64,000 nt of DNA from Paenibacillus sambharensis (GCF_003233845.1 NZ_QKRB01000046.1:62001-126000); one strand, 5' to 3'; shown: positions 34,863 through 44,084, counted from the stretch's first letter. Made by a program: numbers and translations. Notes: generated by a model not told the origin, from the sequence alone.

Positions 34863-37286
34863 TTACTTCTTACCTGTCGTGCTCCTGGCCAGCTTCTTTC
34901 TTTCCTTCATGAAATGACGGGCACCCTTGAAGAAATGTCCGTTAACAATCATTAAGATCCCGTCCAGCATCGGCATGCTGATCATACCGCCAGTCATCCG
35001 GGATACGCCTCTGAAAGGCATATGATAGACGGACATCATAATCAGATTTGCCGTATCTCGTTTGCCGGTTTTTCTCAGGAACCAGTAAGCAAAGGAAAGA
35101 AGCCGGAAGGCAAGTCTCGCCAATCCGCCCTTGGCATACTGGCACTGCGCAATCGTGTCGTTATACCCGAGGGGCCTGGTGCGGTCCCAGGTGGATACCG
35201 GCACTTTGCGGCCAAGCAGGGCTTCAAATTCACCGATTTCCACGTAATTGGTTTTCCCGGAATAATAGGCCGGCAGCTGTTCCTTGTTATAAGGCAGCGG
35301 TGCTCCTGTACCTTCCACGAACAGGGTACCCTCCAGTCTAATGTCCGAGACCGATGCGCCAATCATAACCGAGTAGTTCGCTTCTTCAACTTCCCACTTG
35401 TTGGTCTTGACATTAAAGTAACGGAACGTTTTGTCATCAAATGCGATGGTTACACGCTGCTGTTCCCCCGCGCGCAGGAATACCTTGACAAAGCCCTTCA
35501 ATTCCTTGGCTGGCCTGAAGATCGAATCGGACTGGCAGCCTACATACAGTTGGGCAATTTCCATACCGTCCCTATCGCCCGTATTGGTCAAGGTAAAGCT
35601 GACGCCATCCTGGCCAATCTCAATGCCGGAGTATTCAAAGGTTGTATAACTTAGACCGTATCCGAAGGGAAAACGGACGTTCACGTCTGCAGTATCGAAA
35701 TACCGGTAACCGATGAACAGCCCCTCCCTGTACTCCACGCTGACCTCCTTGCCGGGGAAATACCGGTAAGATGGTGTGTCCTCATAGCGGATCGGGTACG
35801 ATTCAGCCAGCTTGCCCGATGGATTCGTCTCGCCGGACAATATCCGCAGGACAGCCTTTGCGCCCGCCTGACCGCTTAAATAAGCATGCAGCAGGCCTTT
35901 CACCTTATCGATCCACGGCATTTCCACTACCGAGCCGCAGGAGAGAACCACTACAATGTTCGGGTTCACACGGTACAGCGCATCCAGCAGGTCGATTTGA
36001 TTCTGGGGAATCATCGCGTTTTGCCGGTCCAGACCCTCCGCTTCGGTTACTTCATCCAAACCCATATATAATAGAACGACTTCAGCCTGTCCGGCCAGTT
36101 CAACTGCTTTCGCTATCTTGCTCTTGCTTGGTTTGCCATAACGTTCATAGCCGGGCTCGTAACCGATCATCGTAATGCCCGATTCTTCAAATCCGGCTAG
36201 CGCATGGTCCAGCTTCGTTGGATTAACGATCGAGGAGCCGGCGCCCTGATATCGGGACTTCTCCGCAAATTCGCCAATGACGGCTGCTTTGACGCCCTTC
36301 TTCAGCGGCAGAATCTGATCTTCATTCTTAAGCAGCACGATCGACTCTTCCGCGGCCTTCTGCGCCACGCTGTGATGCTCTTCCATGTCAAACTCTTGCT
36401 TGTACGGCTTGGCGTATACTTCTTCTGTCGTAAAGATTAGATCAAGCATTCGGTCTACGGCTTCATCGAGCAGTTCTTCCTTGATCGTACCGTTCTTGAT
36501 GGCCTCAATAATTTCCCGATTTGTTTCCCCTGCTGTTCCCGGCATCTCAAGCTCATTGCCGGCAATCAGCCCCGCGACGCGGTCGTTGCTGCCTCCCCAG
36601 TCTGTTACGACAACACCCTGGAAATCCCATTCATCACGCAGGATATCCCGCATAATATGGTTGTTTTCATTAGTGTGTACACCATTCAGCATGTTGTAGG
36701 CGGACATGACTGACTTCGTTTCCCCTTCCTTCACCGCAATCTCGAAGGCGGTAAGATAGATTTCACGAAGCGTTCTTTCATCTACGATGGTATCGATAAC
36801 CATACGTCTTTCTTCCTGGTTGTTCACGGCAAAATGCTTCACGCATGCTGAAATGCCGTGCGCTTGAATTCCCCGGATCATCCCCGCAGCCAATTTGCCC
36901 GCCAGATACGGATCCTCGCTGAAATATTCGAAATTTCGGCCGGCTAACGGATTTCTCTTCATATTAATACCGGGACCAAGCAGCACGTTTACCTTCTGGG
37001 CGACTGCTTCTCTGCCCAAGTAATCACCGATGGTCTCCGCCAGCTGTTCGTTCCAGCTGTTAGCTAATGTGGCAGCTGTCGGAAAGCAGGTCGCAGGCAA
37101 GCTTTCGTTCAGGCCCAGATGGTCCGCAGCTTCCGCCTGCTTCCGGATGCCATGCGGCCCGTCTGCAAGGAAGATACTGTTAATGCCAAGGCGCTGAATG
37201 TCCTGCGTTTGCCAGAAATCCTTGCCTGACATTAACGATGCCTTTTCCTCCAACGTCATCTTGTCGATTAGTTCTTTATATTTCAT
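34863..37286 (-). CDS. GH3 beta-glycosidase with hydrophobic C-terminal extension (copy 2)
   Basis: Paralogue of the gene at 30533-32971, 807 residues, same order: GH3 N-domain with NVLLGPGINMKRNPLAGRNFEYFSEDP and nucleophile in VVVTDWGGSND, GH3 C-domain (AEESIVLLKNEDQILPLKKG), fibronectin-III-like domain (FPFGYGLSYTTFEYSGIEI) and the same 110-residue membrane-like tail (LAFRLLSFAYWFLRKTGKR; RDTANLIMMSVYHMPFRGVSR). No signal peptide, so the catalytic part is probably cytoplasmic and the tail anchors it to the inner face, or it works on lipid-linked substrates. GAGGACC precedes the ATG. It is the second gene of the run that starts with the permuted GH3. Confidence 0.88.
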   Translation of the reverse strand: MKYKELIDKMTLEEKASLMSGKDFWQTQDIQRLGINSIFLADGPHGIRKQAEAADHLGLNESLPATCFPTAATLANSWNEQLAETIGDYLGREAVAQKVNVLLGPGINMKRNPLAGRNFEYFSEDPYLAGKLAAGMIRGIQAHGISACVKHFAVNNQEERRMVIDTIVDERTLREIYLTAFEIAVKEGETKSVMSAYNMLNGVHTNENNHIMRDILRDEWDFQGVVVTDWGGSNDRVAGLIAGNELEMPGTAGETNREIIEAIKNGTIKEELLDEAVDRMLDLIFTTEEVYAKPYKQEFDMEEHHSVAQKAAEESIVLLKNEDQILPLKKGVKAAVIGEFAEKSRYQGAGSSIVNPTKLDHALAGFEESGITMIGYEPGYERYGKPSKSKIAKAVELAGQAEVVLLYMGLDEVTEAEGLDRQNAMIPQNQIDLLDALYRVNPNIVVVLSCGSVVEMPWIDKVKGLLHAYLSGQAGAKAVLRILSGETNPSGKLAESYPIRYEDTPSYRYFPGKEVSVEYREGLFIGYRYFDTADVNVRFPFGYGLSYTTFEYSGIEIGQDGVSFTLTNTGDRDGMEIAQLYVGCQSDSIFRPAKELKGFVKVFLRAGEQQRVTIAFDDKTFRYFNVKTNKWEVEEANYSVMIGASVSDIRLEGTLFVEGTGAPLPYNKEQLPAYYSGKTNYVEIGEFEALLGRKVPVSTWDRTRPLGYNDTIAQCQYAKGGLARLAFRLLSFAYWFLRKTGKRDTANLIMMSVYHMPFRGVSRMTGGMISMPMLDGILMIVNGHFFKGARHFMKERKKLARSTTGKK

Positions 37287-37305
37287 CGTATGGTCCTCTT
37301 TTTAA

Positions 37306-37340
37306 CTTTGGCGGTACCCTCCTACGAAGTACCGCCAAAG
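37306..37340 (-). terminator. Intercistronic hairpin between two GH3 genes
   Basis: CTTTGGCGGTAC / GTACCGCCAAAG, a 12-bp perfect stem, but no T run follows on the minus strand, and the ribosome binding site of the next gene is about 10 bases away. It may attenuate or stabilise rather than end the transcript. Confidence 0.6.
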
Positions 37341-37367
37341 AGTTATTTTGAAATTAAGATTCCGTCA

Positions 37368-40229
37368 TTACGCAGCAGCAGGAGCAGCAGGCTTGCGCTT
37401 GCGGAAGACAAAGTAGAAGCCCGCGATAATTCCGAGTGCTACAACAATGTCAACAATAATGGTGATGACCATCCACTGAGGCATATCTGTACTGCTTCTG
37501 TTCTCGATGCCATTGCTGTTCGCAACAGTATAAAGCACGTTATGCGCGTTTTCTCTAAGCGCCCACAGCGCATCGTTGCTCTTCTCATTGATCGTCGGCA
37601 CACCGAACGGCGCCACCCCAGTCAAGAGAATATCGTTGCCGCTGCGGAAGGCCAGATCAGCGATCATATACGGATAGCTAGGCTGAATGAAGAAGTCCGT
37701 ATTGACGATTCCCTTAAAGCCCCACTCGTTGCGGAGTACTTCCTTCAGCAGAGCGGAGCTTGCACCCGCCCAGGTGTTGCCAATGCTATTAAAGCCGGAC
37801 ATCGCACCGTGTGCGTCGCCTTCTTTGACAGCATACTCGAAGCCTCTCAGGTAAATCTCACGCATTGCCTGCTCGTTGCTCCAGGTCAGAACGCCTTTAA
37901 CGCGGTTATTCTCCTGATCGTTAAGTGCAAAGTGCTTCATATAAGCGATCCCGCCGTGGCTTTGATAGCCTTTGGTAACCTCGGCAGCGAATTTACCGGA
38001 CAGCAGACCATCTTCGGAATAATATTCGAAGTTTCTTCCGCTGAAAGCGGTACGATGGATGTTAACTCCCGGTGCATACCAGCCCGTAACGTTATACGCT
38101 ACTGCTTCCGCTCCTACCGCCTCGCCCATCGCCTTGGCAAGCTCGATGTTCCAGGTTTGAGCAAGCATAGTCTCTGAAGGGAAGGCAACTCCAGACATCG
38201 GATCCTTGGACAGAAGTGCGCTGATGCCTGCTGGACCGTCATAATCGACTGTTGCCGGTTTGCCGACAGATGTGACTTCAAGCGTCCGGTAGCCGCCCAG
38301 TGTTCCGAGCGATACCAGGTCACTGACGGACATCTGGTCAAGCAGGTCGTTCCAGCTCTCGTCATTGTAGTCAACACCAACATAGTCACTTAGCTTCTTG
38401 CCATTATCAGCACCTGTTGTCGGCGCATTCTCCTGCTTGTCCGCAGGGATGTCATAGCGCTTGCTGTTGATATAGTCGACGAACGCAGCGTCAACAATTG
38501 TTCCTCTGACCTGCTGGGACTCGCCCTCTTCAGTCGCCACGGTGTACGTGTCGCTGGTCTTAAGCACGTCCATATTGGCAAAGCCGTCTTCTCTGGAAAG
38601 GTAGCTTTCGATACTTCCCATACCGGTTACCAAATCGTCGAACTGGTTGACAGCAGTCTGCTGATCGCTGGAACGGCCGTCCGTATTGTAGACAACCTCA
38701 GCGAGTGTCTGTGAAGCTACGTCAGCGATCTTGTCGTGCGAGTTCTTCATAAGAAGCAGCTGATATTCGCCTGCCTCGAGCACATACGATCCTGTGCTGC
38801 TGTAAGCTCCCTTGTAATCGTAAGAAGCCATGTCTTCCACTTTGAAGGTAAGTGTTACGGTCTCTGATTTGCCTGGCTCAAGCAGTCCCGTCTTTGCGAA
38901 AGCTGCCAGTTCAATGGAAGACTTCTCGATTTTCCCGGTGTATGGCGCGGAGTAATAGAGCTGAACAACCTCTTTACCTGCAACCGAGCCTGTGTTTGTG
39001 ACATTTACCTGGGCCGAGATATCCGTATCGTTCCAGGTCAGACTGCCCGGCACGACTTCCTGGTTAAACGTCGTATAGCTAAGTCCATGGCCGAATGGGA
39101 ACATGACCTTCTCGTCATAATTGATCGCACCCACTGCCGCAGCCGTTTCATAATAGCGATAGCCGATATAAATACCCTCGGAATAGTTAACGTACGTCAA
39201 TGGGACATTATTCTTATCAGCGGCTAACGAATAGGAACCGTTGCCGTTGTCGATTACGTAGTTGTAGTCGCCAAAGTTCTGCATCGCTGGTGCGTCAAGC
39301 ACATCGGCTGCGAACAGGTCCACTGTCTTACCGGACGGGTTAAGCTCACCGGCCAGCACTTTACCGAGCGAAGCGAAGCCTGTTTGACCAGGACCGGCAA
39401 CCGTTACAATACTCTTGATCTGGCTGTAGTCTCTAACCCAGTCCAGTTCGAAGGTGTTCGAGCTGTTTACAACGAGAAGAATCTTGTTGAAGTGCTTCGT
39501 AACGGCATCAATCATGCCCAGTTCACGAGTGCTCAGCTCCAGGTAATGCTTGTTCGGGTCCAGATCATCCGGATTACCGAAACGCTCCCCGCTTGGCCCC
39601 ATTGTGCTGCCGTTCGGGTCGTAGGTGTCCGGGCCATCCAGAACGGATGGAAGGTCTCTTCCTTCGCCGCCTGCGCGAGCGATGAAGATAACCGCAGTGT
39701 CGGAGAACTCCGCCGCCTGCTTCATTCTTTCCTCAGTGTAGAACTCCGAGGCCACAGGCTCTGGAATCGTCCAGTCATAGCCTTCAATACCGGATACCGG
39801 TCTCTTGATCCCGGTAGCAACATAGTCGTTATACAGCTGCTCGTTAATTTCAAATCCGGCTGCTTCGAGGCCGGCTTTCGGCGTTACAGCCGTCGATGCG
39901 TCTGCTGCGCCTGATCCGGAGCCGAGGTATACAGGAGCCGTAAAGCTCCAGCCGAACACGTTCACTTTCTTGTTCTCAGTCATAGGCAGCATGCTGTCAT
40001 TATTCTGGAGAACGACAATCCCTTCGTCCGTAATAAGCTGGGTAATCTTCTCGGAATGGGCACGAGCCTCCTGCGCCTCCGGTGTTGTGATATCGATCTT
40101 GCTGAAGTAAGACGTGATGACGTCAGAGTAGTAAGCCAACGCAATGTTTGCCCCCACGCCAACAATCAACAACAAGGACAGCAGTGAACTCATGATGATA
40201 CGAAACTTCTTCCTGCTCTTACCTGCCAT
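37368..40229 (-). CDS. Permuted GH3 glycosidase with two transmembrane anchors
   Basis: A protein of 953 residues with unusual architecture. A transmembrane helix near 10-32 is followed by a GH3 C-type domain (DEGIVVLQNNDSMLP to GELNPSGKTVDLFA, about 65-310), a fibronectin-III-like domain (FPFGHGLSYTTF; VNVTNTGSVAGKEVVQLYY), and only then the GH3 N-type catalytic barrel (about 590-870) with GWYAPGVNIHRTAFSGRNFEYYSEDG, MKHFALNDQENNR and the nucleophile Asp near 845 in GIVNTDFF. A second transmembrane helix (about 918-940) and a RKRKPAAPAAA tail end it. The domain order is thus reversed relative to its neighbours. The bulk is probably extracellular. A catabolite-repression-like site and an inverted repeat lie upstream. 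Confidence 0.88.
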   Translation of the reverse strand: MAGKSRKKFRIIMSSLLSLLLIVGVGANIALAYYSDVITSYFSKIDITTPEAQEARAHSEKITQLITDEGIVVLQNNDSMLPMTENKKVNVFGWSFTAPVYLGSGSGAADASTAVTPKAGLEAAGFEINEQLYNDYVATGIKRPVSGIEGYDWTIPEPVASEFYTEERMKQAAEFSDTAVIFIARAGGEGRDLPSVLDGPDTYDPNGSTMGPSGERFGNPDDLDPNKHYLELSTRELGMIDAVTKHFNKILLVVNSSNTFELDWVRDYSQIKSIVTVAGPGQTGFASLGKVLAGELNPSGKTVDLFAADVLDAPAMQNFGDYNYVIDNGNGSYSLAADKNNVPLTYVNYSEGIYIGYRYYETAAAVGAINYDEKVMFPFGHGLSYTTFNQEVVPGSLTWNDTDISAQVNVTNTGSVAGKEVVQLYYSAPYTGKIEKSSIELAAFAKTGLLEPGKSETVTLTFKVEDMASYDYKGAYSSTGSYVLEAGEYQLLLMKNSHDKIADVASQTLAEVVYNTDGRSSDQQTAVNQFDDLVTGMGSIESYLSREDGFANMDVLKTSDTYTVATEEGESQQVRGTIVDAAFVDYINSKRYDIPADKQENAPTTGADNGKKLSDYVGVDYNDESWNDLLDQMSVSDLVSLGTLGGYRTLEVTSVGKPATVDYDGPAGISALLSKDPMSGVAFPSETMLAQTWNIELAKAMGEAVGAEAVAYNVTGWYAPGVNIHRTAFSGRNFEYYSEDGLLSGKFAAEVTKGYQSHGGIAYMKHFALNDQENNRVKGVLTWSNEQAMREIYLRGFEYAVKEGDAHGAMSGFNSIGNTWAGASSALLKEVLRNEWGFKGIVNTDFFIQPSYPYMIADLAFRSGNDILLTGVAPFGVPTINEKSNDALWALRENAHNVLYTVANSNGIENRSSTDMPQWMVITIIVDIVVALGIIAGFYFVFRKRKPAAPAAA

Positions 40230-40255
40230 ATCTTTTTGCCCCCATTAAAATGTTT

Positions 40256-40269
40256 TAAAATCGCTTTCA
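40256..40269 (-). promoter_or_regulatory. Candidate cre site upstream of the permuted GH3 gene
   Basis: TGAAAGCGATTTTA on the minus strand matches 12 of 14 positions of the CcpA consensus TGWAARCGYTWNCW. It suggests catabolite control of the glycoside cluster. Confidence 0.5.
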
Positions 40270-40350
40270 TGCATGACAATGAAAAATTGTGCGCGCTTTT
40301 TCGATTGCAAAAACAAGCTTACCGTATCTGTGTCGAAAGAAGAATAAACG

Positions 40351-40374
40351 AAAAGTTAGGGGGGTGTAACTTTT
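40351..40374. promoter_or_regulatory. Perfect inverted repeat in the GH3 promoter region
   Basis: AAAAGTTA and TAACTTTT, an 8-bp perfect dyad around a GGGGGGTG loop, lie about 120 bp upstream of the permuted GH3 start. It is a candidate operator; no regulator is identified. Confidence 0.45.
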
Positions 40375-40385
40375 AGTTTAGTGAA

Positions 40386-40432
40386 TAAAAAAAATCGTAA
40401 TGATGCGATTATAGTTCACACCATCACGATTT
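40386..40432 (-). terminator. Terminator of the LysR gene
   Basis: On the minus strand AAATCGTGATG (overlapping the stop codon) pairs with CATTACGATTT, with a small internal mismatch, followed by eight T residues. Confidence 0.85.
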
Positions 40433-41302
40433 GCTCTTATCTTTTATATAATTCCTGAATAAGGAAATTGCTGTTGTCTGAAATCCGTTTTTCCTGGTCA
40501 TCAAATAGATATTTTGTGGAATATTCTCCCTGAATCTTATGACCTTCAGCTTGTCATTTTGCACAGCCTGTTCGATAAAATCAATAGACACTGCAACGAA
40601 TCCGCTCATCTCGCACAGCCTGTGAGCCGTCAAGACACTGCCGTATTGATGCATCACATTCGGCGTAAAGCCTTGCTCCAGGCATTTCTCCACAAAGGCA
40701 TGCTCTCTTCGCTTGTCAGTCGCCTTTACGATCAGCGGCTCGTTCTCCAGATCTGTGATCGATATCACATCCCTCGCCGCCAGCGGATGTTCTCGCGATA
40801 CAACTGCCACCATCTCGCCTGTCGTGATCAAGTCCACATCGCAATTATCGAATTCGTCCGGGCCGAGCACAATGCCAATATCCACTTCGTCCTGCAGCAT
40901 CTCATCCACCGGATATTCATCCGAGGATTCCCTCAGCTTGATCTTGATGTCGGGATATATTGCTGAGAAGCCGTACAGGTAATCGGCCGGCAGCTCCCAG
41001 GACGCGGAATATGTAACGACGATGTGCAGGCCGCCCTTCTTCCCGCTAAGAATGCTGATTTCCTTCTTGATATCCTCAAGCAGATAGCGGATATGCTTCG
41101 CACGGGCATGCAGCAGCTCGCCGGCTTCCGTCGCTTCCATCCCCCGCGGCCCCCTGGTGAACAGCTCAGCTTCAAGCTCCATCTCCAGCTGCTTGATCGT
41201 CTTGCTTATGCCCTGCGGTGTAATAAATAAGTCCTTGGCCGCAGCGCTGACGCTCTTCTTCTCGTAGACCTTGATGAAATACTCTAATGCCTCTATATTC
41301 AT
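40424..41302 (-). CDS. LysR-family transcriptional regulator
   Basis: A protein of 292 residues with the N-terminal winged helix (MNIEALEYFIKVYEKKSVSAAAKDLFITPQGISKTIKQLEMELEAELF) and a periplasmic-binding-like effector domain (about 90-290) with the hinge region LHIVVTYSASWELP. GAAAGGAAGC precedes the ATG. It is divergent from glf with 106 bp between starts, an arrangement in which LysR regulators usually control the neighbour. It may also govern the GH3 run downstream. The effector is unknown. An extended -10 box in the shared region serves this gene. No abnormal feature was seen. Confidence 0.92.
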   Translation of the reverse strand: MNIEALEYFIKVYEKKSVSAAAKDLFITPQGISKTIKQLEMELEAELFTRGPRGMEATEAGELLHARAKHIRYLLEDIKKEISILSGKKGGLHIVVTYSASWELPADYLYGFSAIYPDIKIKLRESSDEYPVDEMLQDEVDIGIVLGPDEFDNCDVDLITTGEMVAVVSREHPLAARDVISITDLENEPLIVKATDKRREHAFVEKCLEQGFTPNVMHQYGSVLTAHRLCEMSGFVAVSIDFIEQAVQNDKLKVIRFRENIPQNIYLMTRKNGFQTTAISLFRNYIKDKSKS

Positions 41303-41344
41303 AGTTGCTTCCTTTCGATAGTTGCGGGCATAATAGTAACGTTA

Positions 41345-41393
41345 AGTATAGCATATATCCATATTAACGAATTGACATATTTATTGGATATTC
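41345..41393. promoter_or_regulatory. Divergent lysR-glf control region
   Basis: On the minus strand TGCTATACT (41345-41353) is an extended -10 box for the LysR gene. ATATCCA (about 41355) and TGGATAT (about 41384) form an inverted repeat with 22-23 bp between them, and TTGACA (41372-41377) lies inside; the pattern fits a LysR-type control region. Which promoter drives glf is not clear. Confidence 0.45.
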
Positions 41394-41408
41394 ATAAAGG
41401 AGACCCCT

Positions 41409-42509
41409 ATGTATGATTACCTGGTCGTAGGCGCCGGACTGTTCGGAGCCGTCTTTGCTTACGAAGCGACTCAAAGAGGCAAACGCTGCCTGGTTATTGA
41501 CAAGAGAGACCATATCGGCGGAAACGTATATACCGAAGAGGTGGAAGGGATCCATGTCCACAAATACGGCGCCCATATTTTCCATACCAACAGCAGGAAA
41601 ATATGGGAGTACGTCAATCGTTTCGCTGATTTTAACCGTTATACCAACTCTCCGCTTGCGAATTATAAAGGCGAAATTTATAACCTGCCCTTCAATATGA
41701 ACACATTCCACAAGCTCTGGGGCGCTGTTAAGCCCGAAGAAGCAAAGCAGATTATCGAAGACCAGAAGAAGGCCGCCGGAATCGTTAAACCCCGGAATCT
41801 TGAGGAGCAGGCGATCTCCCTGGTCGGTACCGATATCTACGAGAAGCTGATCAAGGGCTACACGGAGAAGCAGTGGGGAAGGTCCGCCAAGGATCTGCCG
41901 AGCTTTATCATTAACCGTCTGCCAGTCCGGTTCACCTACGACAACAACTACTTCAACGACCGCTATCAGGGCATTCCCATCGGCGGCTACCACGAGATTA
42001 TTAAGAACATGCTGGATGGCATTGATGTCCGGTTGAACGTTGACTTCTTTGAAGAGCGCGAGCAGCTCACTGGTTTAGCCACGAAGACCGTCTTCACAGG
42101 AATGATCGACCAATACTACGGCTTCAGGTACGGCGTCCTCGAATACCGTAGCTTGAGGTTTGAGACCAGGGTTCTGGATATGGACAATTACCAAGGCAAT
42201 GCTGTCGTCAACTTTACAGACGCGGACACGCCCTATACACGCATCATTGAACATAAGCACTTCGATTACGGCACCCAGCCCAAGACAGTTGTAACTGAAG
42301 AATATCCAATGGAATGGAAGCCGGGGCTTGAGCCTTACTATCCGATCAACGATGACAAGAACACCCATACCTTCAGGCAGTACAAGGAGCTGGCCGATCA
42401 GGAATCGAATGTCATATTTGGCGGCAGGTTAGCCTCGTATAAGTATTACGATATGCATCAGGTGATCGGAGAAGCCTTGACCACAATCCAAACTGAGTTT
42501 GGCGAATAA
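41409..42509 (+). CDS. glf: UDP-galactopyranose mutase
   Basis: Flavoenzyme converting UDP-galactopyranose to UDP-galactofuranose for surface polysaccharides. The N-terminal FAD motif YLVVGAGLFGAVFAYEATQRGKRCLVID is followed by HIGGNVYTEE and GAHIFHTNSRKIWEYVNRF; the central RFTYDNNYFNDRYQGIPIGGY segment carries the substrate arginine and tyrosines, and EYPMEWKPGLEPYYPIND is the conserved late block. Length 366, normal. AAGGAG is placed seven bases before the ATG. It is divergent from LysR and convergent with the GH43 gene. Together with the GT2 and GtrA-like genes it points to a galactofuranose-bearing glycan. Confidence 0.96.
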   Translation: MYDYLVVGAGLFGAVFAYEATQRGKRCLVIDKRDHIGGNVYTEEVEGIHVHKYGAHIFHTNSRKIWEYVNRFADFNRYTNSPLANYKGEIYNLPFNMNTFHKLWGAVKPEEAKQIIEDQKKAAGIVKPRNLEEQAISLVGTDIYEKLIKGYTEKQWGRSAKDLPSFIINRLPVRFTYDNNYFNDRYQGIPIGGYHEIIKNMLDGIDVRLNVDFFEEREQLTGLATKTVFTGMIDQYYGFRYGVLEYRSLRFETRVLDMDNYQGNAVVNFTDADTPYTRIIEHKHFDYGTQPKTVVTEEYPMEWKPGLEPYYPINDDKNTHTFRQYKELADQESNVIFGGRLASYKYYDMHQVIGEALTTIQTEFGE

Positions 42510-42520
42510 TGGTTTCATGC

Positions 42521-42560
42521 AAAGGGGGAGTCGCGACTTGCGATTCGCCCCTTTATTTAT
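42521..42560. terminator. Bidirectional terminator between glf and GH43 genes
   Basis: AAAGGGG / CCCCTTT stem with inner TCGC/GCGA pairing, then a T-rich tail (TTTATTTAT) on the plus strand. It abuts the GH43 stop codon. Confidence 0.85.
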
Positions 42561-44014
42561 GCCAGAACAAATGAACGAAAGTCCAATGCCCCACTGCCTT
42601 CGAATGTAAAATAAAGTGCCTGCTTTCCCTCTGGCATGCTTGTCTTCTCCGAGCTGTAATAAACAAATTCCTTGCTGGGATGAATGGGGATCCTTGAGAA
42701 AGGGTGCGAATGCAGGGCATTCGATACCAGCATGTACCCGGATGCGCTGCCGCGGACGCAGACCGATATTTTCCCCGTATCCCCCATTAAGAAATACTTG
42801 TAGCCCGCTGCCGCCCCGTTTCGCATATTCGCAATCAGCTGCGTCGGATTATCCTCCCTGTCCTTCCCGCTCTGGGTAAAATACGGATGTTCCCGAAACG
42901 TAATATTGCCAAAATAAACGCCGTATCTGCCTGCGCCCTTAGCCGACGTAAGATGGCATGCAATGCGGGACTCATACTCCCCCCTGCCTGCTAGAGGGCC
43001 ATTATTTAACCCGCAGCTGGTCATCTCGACTTGAGCAATCGTCCCATCCTCTCGAATCTCGATCGGCTCCGCACAACCCTGCCTGGAATAATGGTGCCGA
43101 TTGGTCTGCCTGTGATAAAAGACATACCACTGCTCTCCCACCTGGACAATGCTGCCATGATTGTTCCCGATGTAGTTATAAGCCTCTTGATCTGAGCTTC
43201 GGCCGCTCAGGTACAGATCCCCGTTACTGATAATGGTTCCTCCGTACTTAAAATCCCCGGTGGGGCTTGTGCTCGTCGCATAGCACAGCTCATGTCCATT
43301 GATGGAGGAGTAAATAAAGTAGTAGGTGTCCCTGATTTTCCGTATCGAGCTGGCCTCGAAAAATTCATGCCCTTCAAACCCGGTGCCTTCCGCTTCACCC
43401 GCCTTGGGAAATAGAAGCTTGGGTTCACCGGCGACCGTCTTCATGTCCGGCTCCAGCGGTATGACATACCCGCCATTGAATGATCGTTTCCTGCCTCTGG
43501 TCAGAAAAGCCGGCACTCCCCTCTTGGGAGCGAACCCGGAATACAAATATACGCTGCCGACATCATCCACCAGGACGCCAGGATCGAACAGCATCGGGTC
43601 TCCTTTCTTGTCCCACAGCTTGGTGCCATCCGGCAGACTGACATAACCGTAAAACTCATAGCTGCCTGCGGGCGTGTCGCATACGGCTACCCCCATGACA
43701 CTGCTGAATGAAACCGTATAATACAAGTAGTATCTGCCATCTCTCCCCTGCGCGACATCGGGAGCAAACAGCTGGTAGAGCCCCAGCTTGTTCATTGGAT
43801 CCTGCGTTTTCCTGTAGATGACGCCTTCGTACCGCCAATCGCTGAGATCGCTGACCGGCGCTGACCAGCAGACATAGTCATTCAGGCAGAACAGCTTTCC
43901 GTTAAACCGGTCATGGGAGCCGAAAACGTACAGCCGGTCCCCGAACACATAAGGCTCCCCGTCGGGTATATATTCGAAACTGGGCAAATAAGGGTTGAAG
44001 CATTGTTTATTCAT
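42557..44014 (-). CDS. GH43-family glycosidase
   Basis: Intracellular enzyme of 485 residues, of the five-bladed beta-propeller arabinofuranosidase/xylosidase type. The general-base Asp is in the N-terminal FEYIPDGEPYVFGDRLYVFGSHD, the pKa-modulating Asp in LFAPDVAQGRDG and the acid Glu in the FEGHEFFEASSIRKI segment. KWNGGYVIPLEPD-type loops and the NHGSIVQVGEQWYVFYHRQ blade are typical. The C-terminal 130 residues form an extra beta domain. No signal peptide, so substrates are imported oligosaccharides. The promoter region holds two XylR-like operator repeats and a cre site, pointing to xylose induction. It shares a terminator with glf. Confidence 0.88.
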   Translation of the reverse strand: MNKQCFNPYLPSFEYIPDGEPYVFGDRLYVFGSHDRFNGKLFCLNDYVCWSAPVSDLSDWRYEGVIYRKTQDPMNKLGLYQLFAPDVAQGRDGRYYLYYTVSFSSVMGVAVCDTPAGSYEFYGYVSLPDGTKLWDKKGDPMLFDPGVLVDDVGSVYLYSGFAPKRGVPAFLTRGRKRSFNGGYVIPLEPDMKTVAGEPKLLFPKAGEAEGTGFEGHEFFEASSIRKIRDTYYFIYSSINGHELCYATSTSPTGDFKYGGTIISNGDLYLSGRSSDQEAYNYIGNNHGSIVQVGEQWYVFYHRQTNRHHYSRQGCAEPIEIREDGTIAQVEMTSCGLNNGPLAGRGEYESRIACHLTSAKGAGRYGVYFGNITFREHPYFTQSGKDREDNPTQLIANMRNGAAAGYKYFLMGDTGKISVCVRGSASGYMLVSNALHSHPFSRIPIHPSKEFVYYSSEKTSMPEGKQALYFTFEGSGALDFRSFVLA

Positions 44015-44070
44015 GATGGTGTCCGTCCTAGTCCTAGTCTCCGCAAGTATACGGGACCGCTTTTTACAAG

Positions 44071-44084
44071 AGAAAGCGTATACA
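44071..44084 (-). promoter_or_regulatory. Candidate cre site for the GH43 gene
   Basis: AGAAAGCGTATACA, close to the CcpA consensus TGWAARCGYTWNCW with two mismatches, lies between the inferred promoter and the start codon, where it would act as a roadblock. Confidence 0.45.

Noticed and set aside
41372-41400. TTGACA as the glf -35 box
   Set aside because: No -10 box at 16-18 bp; the sequence there is the glf ribosome binding site.
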